This document shows positions 33,887 to 44,483 of a stretch of 64,000 bases of DNA, one piece after another. This DNA is from Morchella semilibera (Eukaryota > Ascomycota > Pezizomycetes > Pezizales > Morchellaceae), in contig CM018604.1 of NCBI GenBank assembly GCA_009192285.1, positions 1,612,001 through 1,676,000 on the forward strand, given 5' to 3'. The notes beneath the pieces were generated by a model, which was not told where the DNA came from, ran no database searches, and worked only from the letters and a program-made list of their open reading frames with translations. Made by a program: the position numbers and the translations under genes. Position 1 is the first letter of the stretch, and every line of letters begins with the position of its first letter.

Positions 33887-35741
33887 CCTCTAGTGGGCAG
33901 CGGCAGTTCACGATTTCTGTGGGATAGGTTCCCCATGATCAGTTTTGCATATGCAGCCTTGTGGGTACATGTAGGTCTTTGGTAATCCTAGGTCATGTAC
34001 ATACTTAGTTAATTGGTTAGTTGGTTTTTTTTTGTCAGGTTTATTAACAGAACGTGCCAACCATTTGGGACAATCAATTGCAGCATTCCTCAAGACGCAT
34101 TGATACCCCCCCGATCTTGTACACGATCGAGATTTTCGAATTCCTGATGAGACTTGTCCCACAAACCAAGCGAGTACCGTATCCTTTCCCGTTCTCGTAA
34201 CATTCTCTCTGTCAGGTTTCTCAACTCCCGATCATCGGGGTACATACAGTTCTCGCGCCGGGGTACAAAAAAAACTTTACCTTGTATGTGTAAAGTGAGG
34301 ACTGGACATGATTTTCTATTAAATCCACTCAAGTCCTAGCGTACCTCAGCATATATTTAATACTAGACCTAATTAATTAGGCTACAGCACCCTCATGATT
34401 GAGCCCATGAGAACGGGCTCAATGACATCAATGTTCATAAATCGTGAGTCCAGTCCCGAGCAGCCCCGCCATCATCACTAGACCGTATGAGTTGCTGACA
34501 AGCCACGATATCAGCGACTCGACGGCACAGCTTTAGATGTGCATAATCCCACGTGTACCGTACATAATCTCATGTGAGTAAGTACTTGATGTACTTGTAT
34601 TCACCTATCAAAACTACCAGACCTACAGCTATGGATACATGTAAGATTACTGTAGAAGCGTGGGAAAAGTCCTATTGGTCTGCCCGCGATCTAAACCCGT
34701 TTTTAGACCCCCCTGTCTCTACAATAATCTTACCCATAGCTGTAGGTACATGCCATACATGCAGGCCTACCGCACCGAATTGGCTAATCAGAAGGCTGTA
34801 TCAACCAGAGAGGAGGGACTCAGTTACCCTGGTTATTACTGTGTATCTGTGCATTTGATGCATTGCTACTGCATAACCAAAAACCTGCCCGCATATATGT
34901 AGATGTACCTACCTACCTTGAGAAATCCACAATCTCCGCATTTGCACGCGGTAAGCCCGGACCAGCTTTTCTATCCCGGAATTGAGCGGAGATAGCGGGC
35001 GGGTAACAAGTGACTAACTTACATGTAACCATACATGTACCTTATTTGCTCTAACATGTACCGACATAGATACATGTATGTTTATCTTAATGATTCATCT
35101 ACGGAGAAAAGGTTCTTTTATACACAGGGAGGCGCATTCACTCGAGGTTATTCGTTTGCGATAATAGTGAGTTTGCTACAACGGCAAAAGACTGCATCTC
35201 ACAGATTTCCTGAGGAGTTTCTCGTACATGAAGCTCAGAAAAAACTTATTTAAAACGACATCACACTCTGAATTACCCCCAGCCTATATCTACAGAACAA
35301 CCTGCCAGAAACAAACACCCTTTGCAAATAAAAACCAGACAATTCGACGTTTCCCCTTGAGTAAAAAAAAAGAAAAAGAAAAAGAAAAGTAAAGAATAGA
35401 AAAAGAAAATGAAAAGCTATCCCCGTTCCAAAAAGTGCTCTCAGCCCAAACGAAGGAAAAAAGATATAAAAGGAAAGGAAAGGGGGGAAATGCTATGCTA
35501 AAATGAGGATATTTTGTAAGTGAAAACCGATGTGGATATGAAGTAAAAACAGATATCTCGAAAAATTTACAATCTCTGCAAACAGAAACCCTTCCATCAA
35601 CTCGTAAAAAATTTCCTTTATGCCCGCTTAGTACAAAGTAGAAATTGATATAAAACAAACGACCTGCAGCAGTAAACTCGCATTTTACCCAACAAACCAC
35701 CCCTAGTTCCCTAGAGTCAAGGAAACATAAAACATTAAACA
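33887..35741. other. Intergenic region with hairpin element
   Basis: No gene is supported. The stretch holds the 127 bp inverted-repeat element at 34621-34747 and five TACATGTA palindromes (33965, 34634, 35021, 35031 and 35072). Near 35350-35480 is a purine-rich AAAAGAAAAG tract that probably belongs to the 3-prime region of the Snt1 homologue. Confidence 0.45.
34621..34747. mobile_element. 127 bp inverted-repeat (MITE-like) element
   Basis: The left arm 34621-34656 begins ACCTACAGCTATGG and ends TGTAGA. The reverse complement of the right arm 34718-34747 begins with the same ACCTACAGCTATGG and ends TGTAGA. Apart from one mismatch they differ by six extra bases (ATACAT) in the left arm. The loop is about 60 bases of non-coding sequence. 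It fits a miniature inverted-repeat element or a foldback. Confidence 0.6.
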
Positions 35742-35952
35742 CTATCCCCTTCTATAATATATATCCTGCGAGCCTTGATGATGATAATCCCGCGATTGCG
35801 GTGGTGGCGGCGTGTGAGAATAATGATGTGGCTGCTGCTGCTGCTGCTGCTGCAACTGATGATGCCCCAACGGCCCTTGATGTTGCTGAGGGTGCTGATG
35901 CTGGGGAGGGTGCGGATGCATGTGATGCGGATGCTGTGGATGCTGCTGCTGC

Positions 35953-35995
<43 letters not shown>

Positions 35996-38900
35996 TGCTG
36001 CTGCTGCTGCTGTGGCTGCTGCTGTGACTGTGTCTGCTGTGGCTGCCCATGAGGATGATGTTGATGATGCGACGAAGAGGTAATCGGCGGCGGCGGTGGT
36101 GGTGGAGCATATGGGCCACTTCCGCCACGCGAATACGATGAAGGGGAGAACGTAGCTGGCCTCGGTGGCGGCGGCTGCGTATAGTGGGCACGGTTATAAT
36201 TTGGAACTTGGGGCGGTTGTTGATGTGATCCTGACAGTGATGTCCGATGTCCCTGAGAGTATGTTTGCTGCGGTGCCTGCTCACTCAAAGGAGTAGACGG
36301 GTATGAGCTAGACTCCCGCAAAGAGGCTTGGTACTCTCTAGATGGATGCGGAGGCGGCGGCGGTGGCGGCGGTGGATTATATGTTTCACGCATGGGGGGA
36401 GGTGTCGAATATCCTCGGGAGGTAGAGATTGCGGAGATTTGTGCTCTGGACTGATTTGGTATCCCGATGGTATGGCTTCCTCCTCCCCCCGCCATTGCCA
36501 TCAACAGTGGTGTCTGCGACTGGCGACTATCACGGAGCGGCTCATATCTAACCTCTTGCCTTGGCTGTTCCCTATGCTGCGCATGCAAAGGCTGTGGTTG
36601 CGATTGCGGCTGGGTATACTGTGGTTGTGGGTTCTGAGGCTGAGAGTGTTGGTGTTGTTGAGGCAAATATTGTTGCGGGTGCTGGGGCTGCGGATGCTGG
36701 AGCTGCGAGTGTTGCTGCTGCTGCTGTTGATGGTGATCCTGCTGCTGTTGAGGAGTTTGCGGCCTTGTTTGCGGTCTAGATTGTGGATAATATGTCGCTC
36801 CACTTTGCGGCCGTGGCTGCGACGGCTCCTCCTTGGGATTGAGCAACGAATCGATGCTGGTCAGTCGCTTTGAAGAAGACCCCGGAGGCGGAGTAGGGTT
36901 TGCGGGTGGCTGATGCGTCTGAGGACGCGAGGGTTGGTGTTGAGAGGGCCCAGATAAAGGTGGTTGATACCCGGCTGATAATTGGTGACTGGTTGACGGT
37001 GCTGACGTTGGGCGCGGGACAGAGGCTTGTAGCTGTTGATGTGGGGCCTGCCTTTGCTCCATGACGGAAGGATTTTGATGCCTCTGTTCCGCAACAGGAG
37101 GATCATGTCGTCTTTGCTCCATAATGGCAGAATTGTGAGGTCTTTGTTCCATAGCGGGGGGAATCTGGTGCCTGTGCTCCATAGGGGAATTTTGGTGTCT
37201 GTGCCCCATTGCCTGGGGTTTTGGTGCCTCTGCTCCATTGGATGGGGGTTTGGGTGCCTCTGCTCCATTGGATGGGGGTTTGGGTGCCTCTGCTCCATAG
37301 GAGGGGGGTTTGGGTGTCTCTGCTCCATAGGAGGGGGGTTTGGGTGCCTCTGCTCCACAGTAGGAGGGTTATGTTGTCTTTGCTCCATGACAGCGACATT
37401 TTGATGTCTCTGTTCTATGACAGAAGGATTCGGGTGTCTATGATCAACCGTTGGACCAGTAATAGGTGAATGGATAGATCTTTTGGTGAGTCTGGGTCTG
37501 GGTCTGGGGCCCGGTGATAAAAGTGGACTGCGACAAAGAAGACGGCTGGGAATGCGTTCGCTGATGAAAGTATCCATGGTTCTGCGGATGCTGAGACTGA
37601 ATCTGTTGCGGGGCTTGCCCCTGGATTTTCTGCTGAATCACCGGGTTCTGCTGCGACAAAGACCTTGCATGTCCATGAGAGTGTGGCGCTGTCGGGTGTT
37701 GAGGGGTAGCCGGAGGAGTCTGATGCGATCGTTCCTGAAACCTATCCGACGGCGGTGGCGGTCTTTCTTGCAACCTTTCTTGAGACCTCTCTGCTATCAT
37801 TCTCTCCTGCATCAACATGCGCTGTTCAGGCATCCTTTCAGCAACCATTCGATCAGATATCCTTTCTTGTGGGTGCCTATCATGCGGCCTCTCGATCGTT
37901 CTCTCTACGTACAGCTCGCGCCTATCCTGTGCTCTCTCCGGCAACCTCTCTTGGGTCCTCTCAGGCGGCATCTCATGGACCCTCTCCTGCTGCGGGATCT
38001 TCTCCTGTTGTGACATCCTCTCCTGCTGTAGCATCCTCTCCTGTTGTGACATCCTCTCCTGCTGTAGCATCCTTTCCTGTTGTGACATCCGCTCTTGTTG
38101 TAGCATCCTCTCCTGTTGTGACATCCGCTCCTGTGTAGCATCCTCTCCTGCACCCCTCCCGGTGTCCTCTCGGGCATCCTCTCGGGCATCCTCTCGGGCA
38201 TCCTCTCGGGCATCCTCTCAGGCATCCTCTCAGGCATCCTCTCGGTCATCCCCCCGGTCATCCTCTCAGGCATCCTCTCAGGCATTCTGTCTTGGGCCCG
38301 TTCGGGGATCCTTTCGACAACTCTATCCTGCGTCCTCTCAGGCATCCTCTCCTGTAACCTATCCGGCATCCTCTCCTGCACCCTTCCCATTACCCCCCCC
38401 TGCACCCCACCGGCACGCGTTCAGACATCCGCTCGGGCCTTTGCTCAGGCATTCTTTCAACAATTACCCTATCAGAAATTCTCTCCTGCATCTGCCTATC
38501 CTGTGGCCCCCCAACCGCCCCTTTTCCACAAACTCCCGCCTTTCCGGCGCTCTCTCCTGCCAGCCTTTCTGGCGCTCCTCTCGATTGGTGACTCATTTAT
38601 TCTCGCATGGGGCCTCTCTGGAAACTTTTCAGCAATTCTCTCCTGTACTCTCTCTGGAAGTCTCTCGTGCACCCTACCGGCGATTATTCTCTCCTGAAAC
38701 CCACCAGGCCCCCTTGCGACCTTTCGATTGGCCTTTCGCCTTGCCTAGCTGTCAACGTTTCCATTCGGACCGGGGTTAATACAGGCACAGGTCGCTGCTG
38801 GATAGAAGGATGGGGAGGGTTGGACGCAGAGTGAGGGCGTCTAATGGGCACCTCCATTGGTTTCATTGACTGAGGTGTGGCTGGTTGGGAGTGAAGTTGC

Positions 38901-41900
38901 GGTGTCGCTATTGGCTGCATTATTGGTTGTTGAACTCTGGCCACAACCTCTTCCTTGATCGCAACGGGTGCTTGAGACGGCGCAGCATGTCCTTGAACCG
39001 GAGCAGCAGGCTGCACTTGCACTTGCACCTGCACTGGCATCTGGATTGGCACAGGGGTAGGAGTAGTAGGGAGCGAAGACATGGTAGATGGGCCCGGCGT
39101 CCCCGTTGAGCCTGGCGGTGGTGGCGTCGCTGATGGATCTGCATTTGACATGATCATCCTCGGAGTCGAGGCTGTCTCGTACCGTTTTTTCGGTAATGTA
39201 GCAGGTGGCGGAGGATCTGGCATAACCTCACCAGCCTTGATTTTACGGTCTGCGCTCTCGGCGATTTCCTTGTACTCAATTTTACCATTCTCCACTTGTC
39301 GGGTGTAGAAATTTCGAACCTACGAGCCAATAGTTAGTAATTTCATAATCAAGGTTACATCATACGAGAAATCTCAATGGTTATTTAGCTCACCATCACG
39401 GTTGTTTTTGACGCTAGCCTTAGACTAATTTGAGGCCAGTTCGTGCCAAAGGAAGCCAGCAGATGAGGGAAATCACTTGTTCCGGCACCACTCCAATAAC
39501 TCGAGGTTTGCGCCAATCGGTTTCTCTGCTCGGTCACCCTTATCTTTTTTCGGTGTTGGCGTAGTTGGTAGAGGTATGGGAGGCGTTGTGGGAAGAGTAG
39601 GAGGCTGTTGAAGAGGTGTAAGTGGTTGCTCGGCCATTGGATCTGATTGGGCTGTTGAATGATCACTGGGCTGTTGTCTTCGATAATCATGGGCTCTTGC
39701 AGCATATCGGCGGCCATTCCCATCCCAGTAAGCGCAGAAACAGCGTCAGACTCCCTCTCCCGAAGATCTTCCTTCTTCTTCTCTTCCCTCTTCTCGACTT
39801 TCTCAGGAACGGGGGCCAAAACGGGCTGAGTGGGAAGTGCGGGTGGTGCGGGCTGAACTGGTGGATTAGCTGGTGCCTTGACTCTCTTCTGTTTCTCTCG
39901 CCCTGCATTGTTACCACCTCTGGCCCGTTTTGTGCCTCTCTCAGTTTTTTCCCCATCATCATCACCGCCCTTCGATTCTCTGCCACCTCTCTTCCCGTTC
40001 GTGCCCAGTAACTCTAGGTCAATATTGTTGTTGTTGTTTGCGTCAGCGCCAAAAAACCGGTGCGGCGGCTCGTTTCGGTCTTCCTGTCTCTGTCATGGCA
40101 GCAGGGGTAACATCTTCTGAATCAGCACCCTCATCTTCCTCACCAACTCCGCTTCTCCGGCCAAGATCTGCAATTAAAGCGCTTTGCCTCGTCCTCTGAC
40201 TACTCGCCGCCTTTCTCTTCCCTTTAGTCCTCCCTCTTTTACCAGGTCCCCTAATAAGCTCTTTGTAACTGCACGTTTTCTTGGTCATGTAATAGTGGAG
40301 TATACACGCCTTGAAATCTCGACCTTCAATGTCTTGGGCAATCTTACCCCATTGTTTGGGAACATGGTGTACCTTTCGCAAAAGAGCTTGTGTTCGCTAT
40401 CAGACCAGTCATCAGCCGGGACATCGTACCTGAATGCCGTCAATATTTCACCGTCAGTCCTTAGCAGTCTATTCGTATCTTTGAAGATCAGGCGCTCCGC
40501 AGGATCCATAATCATATCTGGAACAACAGCTTCCCGTGCGTTTTGGTCCTTTGATTTAGTGTCAGCGGATTTTTGTTGCTCCTCTTCGGCTAGGCCCTTG
40601 AGAACCTGTTGCATCTCAGCTTCACTCCTAACTACATCTGAGATAGCACTTCTCCCGCTCGCCTTCCAACGGTCTCCGGTGCCACAATCCCGGTAAGCAC
40701 AGGTGATACGCCAATTTCTGCTGGTTCGGAGGTGCCCTTTTTCTTCCGGATAGATTCCTTGTCCATTTCACGGCATTCGCTGTACCATGTTTCGAACAAG
40801 TCCGTGAACTTGCGTTTTAGCTTTGTTTCCTTCTCGTAGGAAGTCTTTCTCTCTTCAGATATGTGAGCAACGATTAAATCCCTAATACTTTCATGATGTT
40901 CAATATTTTCCTGGTAAAAGTCATAATCCGATGGCTTCATTTGAGGGCCAGGGCGGTAGAAAGGCAGATCGGGATGTAATAGCCCCCTTGTGTTATTCTG
41001 AATGGATTCATCAGATTCGGTTGAGGCTACTGAGGTTGGAGAATTCGAGGCTGAAGGCGTTCGAGGCGGTGAAATAGATGGTGTTCGCAATGCACTCCCC
41101 GAATGGTCAAACTCCATCTCGTGTTGACTCTGCTGTTTTTGCTGCTGGCGAAGTTGTTGTTGTAACTGCAGTTCAACTCTCTCTTCCTGCTGTCGCTCTT
41201 GTTGTTCATGCCGGTCCTCTTGCTGCTGCTGCTGCTGCTGTTCAAGAATATCGGGCTTCCCCTGCATATCATGGTCTTCCTCCATCGACTCTTCTGACTT
41301 TCCTTGCTCTGGTTTATCTAGCTCCATCTCAGCCATTTGCTCGACGGGTGTTTTTATTTCTGGCTCCATTGTTCTAGGAGATCTTTCGGCTTCTGCCTTT
41401 GCGGCATGTTCAATCTCCTTGTCTATTCTAGCAATTTCAGCAACATGGTAGGCCTTCTTTTTCCCGAGCTCGACGACCTTCTTCTCGAGAGCCTCAATAT
41501 CCTTATCGATATCAGAAATCTTAGATTTAACGTCTTCCTGGGTCAAAACCAAATCGTCCTCTTCATCTTCAGGATCCTCCTCAATTTTTATTGTCGGGGT
41601 ATGTGGAAGCGGCGGAGGCGGTTTCTCCGGAGTCGGCTCTCTCTTTTCCGGTACCGCCTTTGTGACCTCGGGAATTTCCACCTCTCTGTTCTCCTTAATT
41701 TGTGTTTCATGTTTCTTCTCCTCTTTTGGCCTGATGTGAGGGTGAGCATCTGCCATCTCCACATCCTCCCTAGCGGTAGGTCTCTCTGCTTCCATGCCAG
41801 TTCGAGAATTGCGTCTCCCTCTCCCTATCCCCATATCTCTTATGCTATTGTTCATCATGCCCATGTTACCCCCCCGTCCATTCCTATGCCCTATAAACCC

Positions 41901-44483
41901 ACCATCATCAACCTCTCTTTTGACGACCGGGCCTCCGAAGCTGGAGCCTCTGAAATTTCGTCCTCCTCGCCAATAAGCGCCGCCACCTCTGGAGCTTTGT
42001 AAAGCTCTTGGTGCGGTAGGTGGCTGGATTTTGTTGGGCTATTACTGGTACCTGCGGGGGCTGTAGGTGTGGGTTGCACAGAGCCGGTTGCGCCGCCATA
42101 CACAGCTCTATTAATGGGATTTAGGATATTCTGGAAACTATGACTTGACGATGCTGGCCTAAACGATGGAGATGCGCTTGGGGGTCGTTGTGAAGGGTGA
42201 GATGGAGCGATCCAAACCTCGCCAGGAGCGTTGGTGGTCCCGGAATCAGCAGAATATGATGAAGGTTGCTCTGGAACATGCTGTGAAGCCTGGCTATGAC
42301 TCCTATCTCGGTCATCCTCACCCTTGACAGCGGTCTCAAACTCTCTCATCCTCTCCGGATGGATATGTGCGACATCTGACCTAGTAGGTGCTCCTGAGGT
42401 AGTTGGTGTCTTTATGGATGTTGGCTGGGGTTGCATTTGTGAGTGGAGGTGATGTGGCTGCGTTGGGGGGCATTATTCCACACATGCTCTACCGATGCTC
42501 CCCTCTCCTTTGACCACTTCCTATCTACTTCCTTACGATTTTCCCGATCTATAGCCGCCCTTGGTCCAGTAGGAGGAAGTCCTCTAGGCCCGGTAGGAGG
42601 AAGAGCCCCTCTAGGCCCAGATGGGGGCTGTGGTTGTGGGGGCGGAGAGTAGGGTTTAGTAGATGTCGCAGAGAGGGGTGTCGTTACAGTATTTGAAGCA
42701 CTTGTTGTTGGCTGTGTGGGTGCTTTCGACTCCGTTGAAGAGGGTGAATGCAGTTTTCCATCTTCCGCTGACTCCTTTTTTGGCTGTGTGACACGATCGT
42801 TACGGGTGTCTAGGCGGTAATCTACCTTCCCGTTTACATCTCTCTCGGTTTTTTCTTTTTCGTGATCCTTGTCCCTGTCACGATATAAGGTTGGAGATGG
42901 TAACGGATTGCCTCCCATTCCGCCGACAGGTCTCCGTGTCTGTTGGGGGTTCCATTGTCCGAGTGTGTTAGAGTTGTTACCGCCTTGGTAGGGCTGTGTT
43001 CGGCTCTGCTGTGGCTGAGATGTTGGGTAAGAGCTGGGTCCCGTTGGTCCCGGAGCTGGTTGATAACTCACATGAGATGTTGGAATTGACGGTGGCGGGC
43101 TGCCAGATGGCGTTGGGTTGGGCGCGGAGCTCGAAAACCTAGCCCGTTCAGCTTCACGGTTGCGATTATATCTATACCGAGAGCAGTGTGGAGAAGGCAA
43201 TCGGGATTAGCCATCCCATTCCCAAGAGAAGACAGGATTTGAATGCAACAAACGGAATGGACGGCTAGATGGCTAGAGGAAGGGGGGGGGGGGGGACAAC
43301 GGACGAAAAGCCCAGAAAATGAAATAAAAACCACGCGTAAAACAAAAGAGACGTGGAAAATTTATTATACTCACTCTGCAGCATCCCGCTCTCTTTTTTC
43401 ACGCTCCCTCTCTCCCCGGCTAGCTCTTTGCTCCACTAGGCTCGGGTCATAGGCTCTTTCCCGCTCAGTTTTATACGGCCTTACATCACGTTCTCGATCA
43501 CGTTCCCTATCACGTTCGCGTGCGAGCTCGCGATCTCTTTCCCTCTCCCTCTCCCTCTCTCTTTCAAAAGTGGACCTCCGATCTCCTACAAACCCGCCCC
43601 GGTCCGATCTACTATCCCTGCTGCCTCCTCCGGTTGAATATACTGACACCCTTTCCCTATCTCGAGAATTTGACCTAGCCCTGTGTTGAAATGCTTCCCT
43701 TTCTCGAGATCTAACTCTATATCCGCCACGCCCGTCCCGGAAGTCTCGGTCTCGGTCTCTAAAACCCGGGCCTCCGAATGCTCCACCTCCCCGGGAGCCA
43801 TAATCACTCCCTCCGCCACGGCCATATTCGGTATACTCCCTTTCCCGGCTTCGACCTCTACCACCTCTTCCAATGCCTCCTTGCTCCCATTCACTTGATC
43901 TCCGTCTTCCTCCACGATATATCCTATCACTATCGTTTGAAGTTGGGTATGTTGAAAAAGCAGTTCCACCAGAAGCATTTACACCACCTGGGCCAGACAC
44001 CGACACAGGAGATCGGCTCTGCCCTGCCGATGGCATTGCAGGGACCCCTCTTCCAAGCGCTGCGCGAGGCCCAGGAGGCGGGGCCGACCCCCGAGAGGAG
44101 GGCCCTTGTCCTCCAGGCTGAGAGTAGTGGTGCCCGTGTCCTCCATGGTGAGGTGATAATGCAGTCGAAGACATCGCGAATGATGGCTTATGCGGCGAAT
44201 GGGCAGGGGGCCCGCCATTCCCGCTTGCACCACTAGAAATCCCCGGTGATATGGTAGGGGCATTATTATTGCTATATAAAGCCTTTGGCCCCTTCGGAAC
44301 ATTATGAGGAAACTCACGCACGGGTGCTTCACTGGTGCGTGCCGCGGCTGCTACATATGGTAGGTGGACATCCCGGCCAAATTGTGGAGTCGATGGGGGA
44401 GGCTGGTGAGTTGATACTGAAGGCCTTCGCCCGCACGGTGAGGTAGTGCGTGACCCCGCCGGAGGGACCCGGCGAGAACTCAT
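35742..44483 (-). CDS. SNT1-like: Snt1-like SANT-domain subunit of the Set3 histone deacetylase complex, many frame shifts
   Basis: The gene starts at ATG 44483 (MSSRRVPPAGS) and ends at TAG 35744-35742. Two clear introns are 43374-43172 and 39393-39320. The product would be near 2,800 residues. The N-terminal half is disordered with RGG-like stretches (SSRGGGAYWRGGRNF near 41980) and a coiled coil (SDIDKDIEALEKKVVELGKK, about 41500). SANT 1 lies near 40440-40290 (WSDSEHKLFCERYTMFP then KQWGKIAQDIEGRDFKACIL) and SANT 2 near 39480-39280 (TSSYWSGAGTSDFPHLLASF, then GTNWPQISLRL and VMVRNFYTRQVENGK). This two-SANT arrangement is that of Snt1 and animal NCoR/SMRT, scaffolds for histone deacetylases in the nucleus. 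The C-terminal third is built of coding repeats and a poly-Gln tail. A single protein requires about fourteen one-base frame changes, mostly at short homopolymers. Confidence 0.85.
35820..36060 (-). repeat. CAG/CAA poly-glutamine tracts
   Basis: Two Gln tracts encoded by mixed CAG and CAA codons are separated by a His/Pro/Gln-rich stretch (HPQHPHHMHPHPPQHQ). The reading frame that gives the plausible C-terminus (SRDYHHQGSQDIYYRRG) runs through the second tract. The frame arriving from upstream changes within the longer tract, near 35990. Confidence 0.75.
37040..37440 (-). repeat. Coding minisatellite, 30 bp unit
   Basis: About thirteen tandem 30 bp units encode a decapeptide of the form MEQRHPNPPP, with variants such as VIEQRHQNVA and PMEHRHQIPP. 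The central units (37215-37330) are nearly identical, while the outer ones have diverged. This pattern suits growth by unequal exchange from the middle. Confidence 0.8.
38005..38135 (-). repeat. Coding minisatellite, 36 bp unit
   Basis: About three and a half 36 bp units encode the dodecapeptide RMSQQERMLQQE. Each is made of two related 18 bp halves, ending in QQEKIPQQERV. It lies directly beside the 12 bp PERM repeat and shares the ERM core, so the two arrays probably grew from one ancestral motif. Confidence 0.8.
38160..38290 (-). repeat. Coding minisatellite, 12 bp unit (PERM)
   Basis: About eleven copies of a 12 bp unit (plus strand GGCATCCTCTCG) encode Pro-Glu-Arg-Met. The array continues in degenerate form to about 38700 as ERMPEQ, ERLPER and ERVQER. 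Confidence 0.85.

Noticed and set aside
38160-38290. CRISPR-like array
   Set aside because: The 12 bp units abut without spacers and encode PERM in frame, so this is a coding minisatellite in a eukaryote.
35752-38779. Long plus-strand open frames opposite the repeat-rich part of the Snt1 homologue (for example 37817-38779)
   Set aside because: They are shadows of the minus-strand coding minisatellites; their residues simply mirror the repeat unit and carry no domain.
42445-42510. A 35 bp intron in the Snt1 gene, with donor GTAGAG and acceptor ACGCAG
   Set aside because: It would restore the frame, but it is shorter than any other intron here. A missing C in the adjacent C6 run explains the shift more simply.
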